Assembly (NCBI GenBank): GCA_015179125.1
Contig: WHVA01000151.1
Coordinates: 1 to 64,000 of the forward strand
Direction of reading: 5' to 3'
Length of the DNA stretch: 64,000 nucleotides
Source of the DNA: Gautieria morchelliformis
Taxonomy: Eukaryota; Basidiomycota; Agaricomycetes; Gomphales; Gomphaceae
Shown: in pieces, positions 46,759 through 57,426 of the stretch
How the letters are laid out: every line of letters starts with the position of its first letter
Numbering within the stretch: the first letter of the stretch is position 1
The notes under the pieces: generated by a model
Told to the model about the DNA's origin: nothing
Databases searched by the model: none
Seen by the model: the letters and a program-made list of their open reading frames with translations, nothing else
Position numbers and translations under genes: made by a program

Positions 46759-46928
46759 CCGGAAGTTCGAGAACACTCTCGACTCTGGGTTGCTGGTGCA
46801 CCGGCATCACATCGGCACAGCAGCTCGAAGATATTAGTAATACAATAGACATCGTATTTTGTATATAAAGGCAGGCAATCTCAAGTAGATCGTGATATAA
46901 CAGTTTATTATTACTCCTTCGTTCCACA
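46707..46928 (+). repeat. 3' LTR of the copia element
   Basis: 222 bp, matching 42450-42657 apart from a short extra stretch near its start and several substitutions. Confidence 0.92.
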
Positions 46929-47229
46929 TGGAATACTAACCGCACATCACATTCAGGGCTTTTTCATGTTCAGTGAAGCTCTCACGAGCTATGTCATCAA
47001 GTACAACAAGGCAATACGAGCCCTGTAAGTAGACACCATTCTGAGGGTCAATCCATTTGCTGCAGGCTGACCATCTTCACCCGGCGGCCTTAGGTGTCAC
47101 TTTTTAAAAAATTTCTGACCGTCCGATCAAGGGGATACTGTGTGTTCAGGCACGGGTCTCCCCTAGCTTCTCAGACTGTCTCACGCAGCGGACGCCATGT
47201 CCTCCGATTTTGTACCACCTGCGACAAGT
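46929..47229. other. Short interval with one exon-like stretch
   Basis: Around 46956-47023 a frame reading FFMFSEALTSYVIKYNKAIR lies between an acceptor-like CACATTCAG and a donor-like GTAAGTAG. It may be a stray exon of a disrupted gene; nothing else was recognised. Confidence 0.3.
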
Positions 47230-47340
47230 TGATTCTACCTTGGGATCATCTTCTCAGGCTGATACCCGACCTGATTCTTTTCCAATCGTTCAATGATATT
47301 CTCTAATAAAATGAGTTTACAATCAATTAAATGTGAAATG

Positions 47341-47670
47341 CTATGAGACAAAACATAAGATTTTTTTTTTTTTTGAAACAAAGACAACATAACACAAAAA
47401 AAAAAGAGCGAAGGGCTCATATGGCCTCCCGGTAGCCTGCTGCTGCACTGCCGCAGCCTTAGCCTTAGCCTTGCGCCGCGCGAACATTACTGGGGGAGCT
47501 GGGCCTGATGAGGGCGAAGTCGCTCTCCCCGAACCAGGCCCAGGAGTGCCCGCAGGGTCCCCAGTTGCGCTGCCCGTCTCGGTCTCAAGATCATTGACGG
47601 ACGCATGCGGCTCCCCAGAGGCCGTCGCATTGGGGGGCACGGTGCTGCTCAAGCGAGCGTCAACTGGTGG
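47341..47670 (-). pseudogene. C-terminal piece of the repeated unidentified gene, left copy
   Basis: A minus-strand frame reading VNDLETETGSATGDPAGTPG, then an SPSSGPAPP stretch and MFARRKAKAKAAAVQQQATG. It corresponds in layout to the right copy (LSAVETNLGIASEDPASDRA, then MFQRFKRRKVEEGQRKATG at about 59950-60130). It is a fragment of the gene family; function unknown. Confidence 0.45.
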
Positions 47671-48765
47671 AACCTCCCCAGGCCTATAATATGTTCAATT
47701 AGCTGCCATATTTGCCTGTTGCAGAGATTCTTACGTTTGATTGTCTCTGGCATGTTACACATGCCACAGACAATCAACCGTCAACCTCCTCAGGCCGCGA
47801 GTCGCTAATAAACCATCAACTATCCGCACACGCTGTTGGGAGGACACAAAGCGACAGAGCATCTATTCAGATACATACACGACACGAAAAGATTCGAGGA
47901 GCAGTACGGAAACGTATCAACGCCACCAAGGAAGGAAAACACGGGTAGGAGATAGACCGAGATGGACAGAGAAACACGCAACAAATGACACGAATACACA
48001 CCTTGCCTACGCAGGCACGGACAAGCTCAGGGCCTAGCCCATTGAGTACAAGCGGAGACAGAGGTCGAAAGGAGAGGAGGAGCGAGGAAAAGGCAGAAAA
48101 TGTAAATATCGTCTTACATAGGGCCCCGCCCCAAAAGACCTTAAATTGGAAAACAAAAAAAAAAACTATCCGCACACAACAAAACCAACAAATTCCTACC
48201 TGCTGGGCGTAACTGATGGTGGTACCCATCAGTTACACCCGGCAGGTAGACTTGTGGACCGTTACCTTTAGGGTGAGTAATGACAGGTTGCCAATCTGGA
48301 CACACATAACTCGAGTCCGAGGAAGTTGTCGCCCTGAATTTGAGGATGAAGGAAGGATGTCACCGCGCACAGCCATACGAGATGACCATCTGAACCATGG
48401 CGAGGCTGTAAGGACCCGGCCTTTGGCCGGTTACTTACCGGTAAAACCTTCTTCCGAGCCCGAGCCTTGTGATATTCGTGCCCGAGTACACCTGACCCTT
48501 ATCCGAGCCCGAGCTTGAGTTCATATCCGACCTTGATCCCATGCCCGTATCCCCATAGTTACTGATTCCGCTCCATCACGCATCATTCGTATATTACCTC
48601 GCCCTGACCTCGGTCCCCTGACCTCGCCCTGACCTCCACTAATATGTTCGCCCCTGACTCGCACCCTCGCCCGTATATAACCCCCTTGTATGCATTCCTA
48701 CTCCTCAGTCTGAAAATCAACTATCGTATCCCTTCGCTCCCTAGCTAGTTTCTAAGCCCCGCCTC

Positions 48766-49242
48766 TTAAGCCAAACCTCGCCTCTTATTCGTTTGCCTCC
48801 GAAGTTGGGACTCGTGCATAGGGTCGGCGCAGCATATAAGCTGAAGCCAAGTCCCTCTCCGACTTCCCCATCTGAACCTCGCCCGTAACCTCGGGCCTTG
48901 CCTCGGGTCTCGTTCCCGACCTGGGTCAACCTTACGACGGATCGTACCGTGACAGAGGCCGCCGGTGCCTGATCGGGATGGGACCGGTGTGGTGGCAAAG
49001 TTGAGAGCCAAGCCAGCGACAGGGTGACCGAGCTCATACACATGCGCCGGGGCCTGGGAAGTAGTCCTGGATGGAAGCTGTATGAACTTCCCGTTGATAC
49101 GGGCGGTGCCCGCAGCTGGGTGGAGGTAGAACGATGCGCCAGGGTTTTCCGGGTTGATGAATGAGGTGATCGGGAGTGATCGTAGGAATTTGAGTAAGGC
49201 TAGAGCATATATGCCAAGCATGGCGAAAGGTATCAGTAACAT
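48766..49242 (-). pseudogene. N-terminal piece of the repeated unidentified gene, left copy
   Basis: A frame of up to 158 codons beginning MLLIPFAMLGIYALALLKFL, then RSLPITSFINPENPGASFYL, HPAAGTARINGKFIQLPS and HVYELGHPVAGLALNFATT. The right copy preserves YALALLELLRLLPITSFFNP at about 61620-61580. The first 20 residues are hydrophobic (a signal or anchor, or just a buried helix). From about codon 95 on the frame looks random, so the exon probably ends there. I know similar proteins from mushroom genomes only as uncharacterised. Confidence 0.45.
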
Positions 49243-49362
49243 CTCTGAGTTCCACTAGATGGTGGTTGGCACAGAGTCATTGTGGCGGCGCTCCACAGGC
49301 CAGCGCCCTTTATATGCAGCTCGATTAACAGGCCAGTAATGCTCAACGTGCATGGACCAGCC

Positions 49363-50952
49363 TGTCATGATTCGTTTATTCTGCGAATCATCCCTCAGCA
49401 CAAGGCGAATGACTTCCCGGACCAGCGAACGACTTCCTGAACCAGCGAATATCTTGCCAAAATATTCATCACCATACTGCTTTCGCATTCGCTATTCGCA
49501 TCATTCCTGCCAGCACGCCAGGTGTTGGAGCCCTCATCCATCATAGAACCCATCATCTGTTAAACTCCCACTCCATGACAGACCCACATGCTCAGGATGC
49601 ATTCGGATAGTGTCAGTTGCAGCCTCCATGCAGGTTGGACTCAATGGGACTCGTACCACTGCAGCGCAGGACGAATTAGCTTCGCTGAAGTTTTCACTAC
49701 ACAGTTGTCATGACACATTCATTTCTTGTACCAAGCTATCCCTGTTTTCCCTTTCACCACTTTTCCATGTTTGCTCGGCTTCGCTCCATTCACCCCTTGC
49801 CCCATTCACTATTCACCACATTCGCCAACTGGCCATTCGCTACTTGCATCATTGCCAGTAGCCATGCCACCGAACACGATCGACATCCTTTACCTGGATT
49901 GTTGGTTCATCACTGGTCCTATCATGAAGTGCAAGGAGGAGCAGGCTGTCATGACTCATTTATTCCTTGTACCCAGCTATCCCTGTTGTCCCTTTCACCA
50001 CTCTTCCATGTTCGCGTGTCTTCGCTCCATTCACTCCTCGCTCCATTCGCTATTCGCCACATTCGCCATATGACCCTTCGCTACTCGCATCATTCGCCAG
50101 CAGGCACGCCATCAAACACAATCGACATCCTTTACCCGGGTTGATGGTCCATCACTGGTCCCATCATCTTGTCAACTCAACCCCCTTTGGGTGTTCCTAT
50201 GTCCAGAATGCATTCGCAGGGCATCCTACCCATAGGTCATGTGGGACCAACCCAGCAGATGAAGAGTCCGTGCAGGGTGGTGTATATGCAGGTCCCAAGG
50301 CGTGTTTTCGTACATAGGGGCCTTCGCCTTCTTTCCTCTCCGTCGTTTCATGTTCGCACCCCTCTTCCACTCTATTGTAGGTCTATTTCATCTATTATGT
50401 ATCCTGACTGCGCACCCCTATCCAATCCTGAATCCATACGGCCTCTTTCCTATTCGCTAGCACCATATGAGCATTCGGTATAAGTAGTCTACATTCGTAT
50501 GTATATTCTCCAGTTTAATTATCATACGTCCATCTTGTGCAAACTTGACCTCGCTGTGACTATCATCTTGAGCCTTCTTCTGTAGATTTCTATCTTGGAC
50601 CAGAAGAGGACTTAGGCCTCACTGGTGAGTTCTCATACTTCATCTTCATTACCTTAGCCTTCGAGTTATTTTCTGTGCTGTCGGAAAAGGGCTCTGAAGG
50701 AGCACCTTCGCCGGCGAAGGGATTGTCGCTACTTAGACAACCCTTCCGTGACACCTTGCACGTTACATCGTCAAGTGCCACGGGCTATTTCGCTACGACT
50801 GTAGATCAGGGCGAATTCCTTTCGAGTAACCCTCTTACCTTTTATCCCTTACCTCTTCGGTACTGTTCGCTGGGCGATTCGCTAGATCGCACACGCTATT
50901 CGGGCATTCACCACTAACATGCGATATTAACGCCCAAAATCCAATCTTGACA
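49363..50952. mobile_element. 1.59-kb solo-LTR-like insertion, CAGCC target duplication
   Basis: It begins TGTCATGATTCG, ends CCAATCTTGACA and is flanked by CAGCC on both sides (49358-49362 and 50953-50957). Comparison with the uninterrupted right copy near 61790 (GGCCAGCCCAATCC) shows the empty site. TG...CA ends and a 5-bp duplication indicate a solo LTR of an unusually long-LTR element. It contains an internal 241-bp tandem duplication (49706 and 49947). Partial relatives lie at 1290 and 17706. Fossil. Confidence 0.85.
49706..50187. repeat. 241-bp tandem duplication inside the solo LTR
   Basis: TGTCATGAC(A/T)CATT begins at both 49706 and 49947. The two units stay alignable to ATCACTGGTCC(T/C)ATCAT. 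They have diverged by roughly 10-15% by eye. Confidence 0.85.
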
Positions 50953-51130
50953 CAGCCCAATCCACAGATGGGCTAGACACATTTGGTAAAAAGCACACGC
51001 TCGCGGCACTCCGTCGGCCGTGCATCTCCGAAATTCAAAAGAATATACACTGCAGCCATATGGACAAGAAAAATTTTCTATTGCACTATTTACAGAGGTG
51101 GAGGTGGTCTAAGTCTAAGACCGAGTCCAT

Positions 51131-52654
51131 GTCCCCGACTCTCTCCAAAGGAGAGGGAGGGCCTGCAACACACAAATATGCGGCACTCCACTTACGCGGA
51201 ACTATTCCCCTTCATTTCATTCGTTGGCTTATCCTCTTGGTTTACCCTCCAAGCCCTGTGAGTCATCTTAGGGGGAGGTGGACCCTCGCCGACTTTCCGG
51301 ATGCGTTTCGTCATTTAAGCTATGGCCATCTTTGCCGGTTTGCCACACTTTCAGTTTCGGCCAGCCTGTGTTCTTTACAGGGATTCGTTTGCACGCGTGC
51401 TCTGTAAAGAACCTTCCTTGTTGGGTCGGCCCGACTTCTGCTGCTCTTTGCATTTCTTACTGGCCTGTCCCGCCTTTTTCTGGGTTTTATTCCTTCCTTT
51501 GCTTACTTTACTTTTCCTTTCCTGCCGAGGGAGTGGGTGCCTGTCTCTGCCCATGTTCGTCCTTGACACTTTTTCCGCTTGCGAGGTCTGTGACGGTCTG
51601 ATACGTTTGATTCGTTCAGTTGGGGCATTTGAATTTGTTGCGTGGCCGTGACTAATCCTAGGTGGGAAGGGGACTGAGAGGTGGCTAGTTTTGCTCAGTC
51701 ACTGCGGGAAACCCTCTCAAACACCTGCTTTCCCAACAAGGCACCTTGCACCAGTATAGTAAACCCGCGTCTTCCTGACCCGTGTGATAACATTATACAC
51801 CCTCCATCCCTCACTCCGAGCGCCATGCACTGCAAGTATCAACTCCGAATATGAGGAAGACATTGTCTAACAACGTACGTACTCCACGTGGGATGTGTGC
51901 TCCTTTGATGCTCAATAAACTCGTTCATCAGCTTTCTTCGTCAAATATCCCGGGTAGACCGAATGCATCCATCTGGAGAGAGAAACAGGCCAGATTCAGC
52001 GACGTGACACCGAGAGTGACTGAAACTCTACACTTGGCAGAACTTCCTGTCTTGTCAGGTAATGTTTCCAGCACGGCAAGAGGTTCTTAGTGTCGCGGTC
52101 CTTTCCATGCAGGATCTACCCGTATATGATGGAAAAATCGTCCTAAGGCAAACAGGTTATACACTGATAACGCGATTGCCGACTGTTCCGCGCATATCCA
52201 AGCAAGGAAATGGTAAGAAAAGGGCACCGTTCCATACTTATTATGGGCATCTGTACTGGGCATACCTCCGTTTCCTCGAAGGAAAGACGTGGCGCCAAAT
52301 TCGGCAGTACACCGAGAGCAACTGAGCAGGTCCCGTGTCGATTACATGAATCAAATTCATCCCATAGTGATACAAGTTGAACAGGTCACACCTTTTACGG
52401 TGTCTGAATTTTCTCAGACAACCTTCTAAATCGCTTTGACGTTGCCGAAGCATCCGCTATGCAACATATAGCCATCTAGACATCTTGCGAAACTGTACCT
52501 GGATCAGTGCTATCCATGAGGGTGTTCACTGGAATAGAAATCTCGCACAAATGAAAAAGAGATTCTTTCCTGTAACCGCTCACAAACAAAAAGAGTTTCT
52601 TAACGCCCATTTGTAACCACCTATTTTAGACTCAACTGAGAGAGAGTCGGGGAC
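51131..52654. mobile_element. 1.52-kb element with 15-bp terminal inverted repeats
   Basis: GTCCCCGACTCTCTC at 51131-51145 is the exact reverse complement of 52640-52654. The right copy of the repeat unit lacks this stretch (its 61950-61960 reads straight from GAGTCCATG into TTCTGTAAGG), which marks it as an insertion. About 26 extra bases follow the right end, and no clean target duplication is seen. No known transposase was recognised. A possible multi-exon gene starts at 51851 (MRKTLSNN, then NIPGRPNASIWREKQARF), with donor- and acceptor-like sites, but it has no family match. Confidence 0.6.
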
Positions 52655-52681
52655 TGAGGCGGCAGCCGCCGCCGCTACGAT

Positions 52682-53019
52682 TCTGTAAGGACTGAGCTTG
52701 GATCGATCCACGAGACTGCAACTATGTAAACGCCAGATCGATCGATCATCGATCAGCACCATGTGAGGCTTCTGATCTCGCGCGCAGTTCTGCAATAATC
52801 ACAGGTGGTATGCAGAAAAGGGCAAATGTGAACAAGAGGACGTGCAAGAGTCTATGCGATCGTGAGACAAGCCATCGAAGCAGCGCGTGTCACTGGTGTG
52901 CAAGTGAGGACATGCAAGTCAAGTCCCTAGCATGAGGGTATGTTTGCCGCTGCGCTACAACCCTTGTATCTGCACAATTAGAAATTGCTTCTCATCCTGG
53001 ATGCGACATGGCTCCGTCA
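52682..53019. repeat. About 340-bp near-identical direct repeat, left copy
   Basis: Matches 61958-62301 with only scattered differences, from CTGTAAGGACTGA to CGACATGGCTCCGTCA. It contains the local palindromes GATCGATCGATC and ATCGATCGATCATCGAT. Confidence 0.9.
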
Positions 53020-53125
53020 GCTTGGGCAGGAACAGACACAAAAATGATGCATACGCTGAATTGCTCGTCTGGTCAACATTGCTCATTATCCCCAGGCATT
53101 AACAACGAGAGCTACCAAACGTACC

Positions 53126-53925
53126 CTCCTTGTCATTATGAAAGTCCTTCAGAAATGCCAATAGCTTGTATTTGTTTCTTCTCAAGGTCGAGTCGATTTG
53201 TGGTGGCTTCTTCGGGTTGGCGACAAAAACCTTGAAACGTGAAATGCCTCGAACTGAATGTTGCGTGACTTATCCCAAAGAAGATTCATCATCACCTTCA
53301 GATTCGCTTTGAGACGTTCAGCTTCAGCCCTCAGGAACGCTAGTCAGAGGACGAAAGCTTCGGCCCAAGTTCAGCTCAACAAACGCAAGCGCAAACCTCC
53401 GGATGCGTACTTTCATTGGAGATGTAGCGCGTCATGACATTGAAGTTAGCCCGATCTAGAAGAATTTTGCCGAGCAACTTCAGCGACGGCCGTTTCGTGA
53501 CGTAGTTCGTAGATAACAGGAGCGCAGTGTATGAATTGAAAAACTGCGAGGGTAACATAAGCTGACATTCTGTGAAACGTGGCCACCACACTTTACCCGA
53601 TCATAGTTTTCCTCCAGATATTCGGCTACCATGGGTTTATGTCTAGTCAGCGTTTCCTGAATACGACGTTATTCACAATCACAAGAAAAAGAACGCGTGA
53701 GAACCTTACAGTTGGCAAATGCATCGCAAGAGATCCCGAATGTCCGTTCCCCCATATAATGCGGGAAAGCGTAAAACCTAAACACCAAGTAAGCGATTGA
53801 ATGCACACCGCTCCCGAACGTACTGGTCGGACCAAAGCAAGAGCTTCCATAACGATTCATGCCGCAGCATCTCTTTGAGAATCATGAACATGCTGTTCCG
53901 AGTTTCAGCAACGCTCGCACGACTA
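53126..53925 (-). pseudogene. HYM1/Mo25-like gene fragment, broken
   Basis: Mo25 (Hym1 in yeast) is an armadillo-like scaffold that activates STE20-family kinases for cell polarity. On the minus strand: [124 protein letters not shown], and [20 protein letters not shown] then LLAFLKDFHNDKE. Introns are credible before ETLTRHK and before FFNSY. A frame shift after FHV, a disordered stretch between WSDQ and the FGISC block, and missing ends mark it as a decayed fragment. It lies directly downstream of the POL2 fragment in the same orientation. The family call is secure. Confidence 0.8.
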
Positions 53926-54080
53926 GTGAGACCTGTGTTGTTCACGGGTCAGCATTCATTCAGCAACAATCAGGAGACTTACTTTGAGCTCACATACCCC
54001 GCCCGTCTACGTTGGGGTTGTTCAGTATATTTAGAAAATGTGATTCTTCGCGAATAAACAGGTCCTCCAACGTGGTAATT

Positions 54081-55899
54081 TTATCGCTTCTTCAAAAGCT
54101 TGTCTTCCTCTTTCGAAGAGGGTAAGATCATCGCCTTATATGGCCCATCGAGCTCAAAGAAAATCGAGTTCTCGCTGTGGACCTTATATCGACCTGTGAC
54201 GTTGTCAAAGTCATGGTATTGGTGGTTAGTGAATTGTGCGTGGACGCGGGGGTTTAGCATTGTGCATGGGTAGGTGGGTTCGTGCGCTTACGGCGTCATC
54301 AATTCCGGATCCAATTCGATGGGATCATAGCCAAGTTTTGCGGTGGTTACAGCTTTGAGCCCTTGACTTCCCTGGGGTAGATACGAGTCGTGTGTAGCCC
54401 ACCTAAAACAATCCAAATGTGCACAAGTGCGACTCTTGAACTCATCCTCCGAGTCCTTCGTAAATCCAGTATCAAGGAACATGTCAATCCCATGTGCTTC
54501 TGCTCGCGCGCGGAGAAAAGGGAAATCGAAAAAATCGCCGTTGAAGGTAGTCACGACTGTAGGCTTCGCAGCCCGAATGTGTTGGAAGAATCGAAGAATC
54601 GTCGCAGGTTGTAAGGAGGGTCATTAAAACAACAGTGAGGACCAACATTTGGCCGACGTTCAGCTCGTCTGGTTCGTTGAAAATGGTGAAGGGACCTTCG
54701 TATCCTTCCTTGGGGGTGTATTCGAAATCCTCGATGTCTTCGCTCAGGATTAGTGATGAGAAACCCTTGTCCATCGATCATATAAGATATCATCATGACC
54801 TGATCCACGGCCTGGTCGGGGAATTTTAAAGGTGCCTTGGTGGTCTCAATATCGTATGCCATCACTACAGGATCCGCGCGTTTTATGCTGTACGGCAGAG
54901 GCGTGAACGAAGGAAGACCGGCCGTAAAGGTTACAGCATACCACCACCCGACTCGAATATCTGCGAAGAATTGGGCTAATTTGCTCAAGGCGATGAGGCA
55001 TCTGCGCACCATTATCAATGGCCACCCGCAGGTAATATGGACTATGCCCTTCGATGATCCTTGTCTTTTGCATTCCTTGCCCCAATGGCGTCGAGATCAG
55101 CGCCCCACGCGATTCCCTCACCATCTCCCTCGACCTGCCCGCGCATGGTCGCTTCAGCGTGTACGACCTCAGCATAAGCGTCGACGGCGTTCATCTTCTT
55201 GCCATTGCTCTGCGCGAGAGGAAGGATATCTCTGTGCACAGTAAGCCAGTCTGAGATATTGCGGAAAGAAAGCTGTAAGTAAAGGCGACGGTGTCTGAGG
55301 AGATGGTTGGGCTGAAAACAGGTATGAAAAAGGGCATCAAACGGGCCAAGGACGCATGGGCATGTACTCACAAACTTCAGATACTCCTTCTGTCTGGAAA
55401 TACGGCATATGACCCCTTGGTACTTCTTCATAAGCCATTCTTCAATGATGGTCTCCACCAGCCTAAAAACACAATATGAGGCAGTAAACGCGACAGAAGG
55501 ACGCCAAACCTGCCTTGGATGAGATGTGAAAGTACGACTCGTACTGCAATGTGCACCTGAACATCCCACCGTCGTCTTTAAGAAAATAGTAGTCCACAGG
55601 CGCACGACCCCCCCGGCCAAATCTGGATCCTTGAGCAAGTCTGTCCAAACGCGTCAGAGAGCGCTCCCAGATCCTCGACTTGATTGCTCAACAGGATGCA
55701 TATCCACTAGCCAGCCCTTCTGGCGCGGCCCCTCGCTAACTCGGGGAAATCCAAGTTTCTCGTCGACCTCATCGTTGACCTTGACATTCTCGAAACGCTC
55801 TTTAGTCTGCGTACCATCGTCTCCTCTGGCGGGACCAGCCTGGTTACTCGAAGGACCACCTCGACCTCGGCCCCGTCAGCGACTGCCGCCAGGATCCAT
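54081..55899 (-). pseudogene. POL2: POL2 (DNA polymerase epsilon catalytic subunit) N-terminal fragment, broken
   Basis: POL2 is the leading-strand replicative polymerase; only its N-terminal part is here. In order: [131 protein letters not shown]-like sequence, [20 protein letters not shown] (exonuclease motif I), [38 protein letters not shown] (exonuclease motif II), [20 protein letters not shown], and [20 protein letters not shown] ending PELMTP. The next exon jumps to the later block [20 protein letters not shown] and stops at LLKKR. Exonuclease motif III and the whole polymerase domain are missing. Stops near the start and frame shifts occur too. It is probably a decayed partial copy, with the working gene elsewhere. 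Confidence 0.88.
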
Positions 55900-55939
55900 A
55901 TCGGCCCCCACCTCTGGCGCGTCGTGATGCCCTGAGGCC

Positions 55940-57426
55940 GAAGGTGGAGCCTCTTGCCATGGCTGAGGATCCTGGAGGCGAAGTGACAGCGCGTTACACT
56001 GTCACATTCTGAGAAACGAGAGGCCGGCGGCGTTGCCGCGCCGGCTGCCCCTTGTCGAGAACGTTGAAATAGTACAGTCTGTGTCGTTTAGCTGATAACA
56101 ATAACGTAGTATACCTGTATGTATCAATACAGGAATGTGCGTGCGAAATTCGATGACGGAGCTAGGGTTCGGTAGATCGTCATGTATAACTTAAGATCGC
56201 GGAAAGGATGAACGTTGAACGATACAAGGTGAATGTAGTTAAACTATTCATCATCAGATGAGCTAAAAGGATTCAAAAGCTGTCTCTTTCGTTTTTCGTC
56301 TTGTCAAAGGTAACGGGGGAGCTACCGACCCAAGGGCCACGCCAGCCTTGGTCGAGGATGTCGGAATAGATTGCTTTATTTTCAGCCACTTTGTCGTATT
56401 TTCAAACACAATGTCGTACAGTAACACAGTCTATCCCTCCAAGCTTCCGCCCATGGTCGATAGTTCAGCGTTCAGCGATGCTCAAGGTGTGCACACACAC
56501 GTCCCGACGCTGCGCCGGGCGTCGACGGTGCTCCCTGATCAAGATCCGGCTGCGCCTACGCCTGCGTGCTCGCTAGATGGAGTAGTCTCCGGTGCGGGAC
56601 TCACCGCGCGTTATGCTCCTGCGTGTTAGAGGACAGGGGACGAGAATAAAAGACGCACTGTGAAAGCGGCCGAGGTCAACAGGCTTCAAAAGAGTGTTCA
56701 ACAACACGTACGTAGCACAAAATAGTCGCCCCTAAATCTCCACTCGCTGTGCGTGTGAGACAGAAGAGGATATGACCGTGCTCGTCTCATCGACACTTTG
56801 TGGAGACCCTGGCTGTAATGCGGGAGGGGCGAGAGATAGAGGCTTTCTAACTTCTGTACCAGGTGGTTTTGGAGCCGATATGAGAAACTGCGCCTTTAAG
56901 AGAAGTTAAATGGGAGGTCAGAGCTGAGCTTGTACGCACCCGCGAGTGGGGGAATGTCAGCGGGGGACAGCGAACGGAAGCGCGAGCAGCGTGGGAACGC
57001 GAGTGGATGCACGAGTGGACGGCAGGGTACAGTGAAGGAGGGGCCTCGAGCACTCACCTCAAAGGAGGAGCGAGTGGTGACGAGGTTCCTCGCGGAACTC
57101 GACGGTGCACCACTGGCCGCCACTTGGCGTTGGGTGCGAGCGACGTGCGATGGGATGTGTTGAATGACGGTGCCACGCGTTGTGTGACAACGCGCAACAG
57201 CGTTCGGTGCCAATCGAGGGTGGGTGGCAGTGGGCGCGAGTGCTTCAAATGGTTGCGTTGACCGCCGAAGGTCATCGGCCGTTGATGCCAGGCGACACCA
57301 GGATTGGCAGACCGCACCTCACTGACGACGATCAACGATCCACCACGGCCAGTCTTTCTCTCTTGATTATTCTTGCCATTCGAAGCACATTCTTGTAGCT
57401 TGCCGTACTCATATCACAGTAGCGTC
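55940..57426. other. Gene-free interval upstream of the synaptobrevin gene
   Basis: No family recognised. An 80-codon frame starting at 56405 (SNTVYPSKLPPMVDSSAFSD) has no match I know. From about 56930 to 57240 the sequence is G+C-rich with many GCGAGTG/GAGTGG repeats. The final 100 bp should be the synaptobrevin leader. Confidence 0.45.

Larger units (their letters stand above)
42450..46928 (+). mobile_element. Ty1/copia LTR retrotransposon, broken
   Basis: A roughly 4.5-kb element between LTRs of 208 bp (42450-42657) and 222 bp (46707-46928), which begin TGTTAGTAAT and end TTCCACA. Gag, integrase, reverse transcriptase and RNase H follow in copia order (integrase before reverse transcriptase). 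A purine-rich tract (GAGGGGGAG) stands just before the 3' LTR. The LTRs differ at roughly 3% of shared positions plus a length difference, so it is older than the gypsy element. No exact 5-bp target duplication was seen (CAGAA versus TGGAA). It is broken, with about half a dozen breaks in the coding part. Confidence 0.93.
47230..53019. repeat. Direct repeat unit, left copy (split by two insertions)
   Basis: This stretch matches 58602-62301 in the same orientation in several blocks: 47230-47345 with 58602-58730, 48240-48345 with 60705-60805, 49140-49362 with 61570-61790, 50958-51130 with 61790-61958, and 52682-53019 with 61958-62301 (about 340 bp and nearly identical). The last two junctions show that a solo-LTR-like piece (49363-50952) and a TIR element (51131-52654) were inserted later. 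The unit carries a minus-strand gene of unknown function. Its type (segmental duplication or unrecognised mobile element) is open. Confidence 0.75.

Noticed and set aside
49610-50483. A run of overlapping plus-strand frames of 80-145 codons
   Set aside because: They fall inside the solo-LTR-like repeat and its 241-bp duplication; the composition is low-complexity and no family is recognisable.
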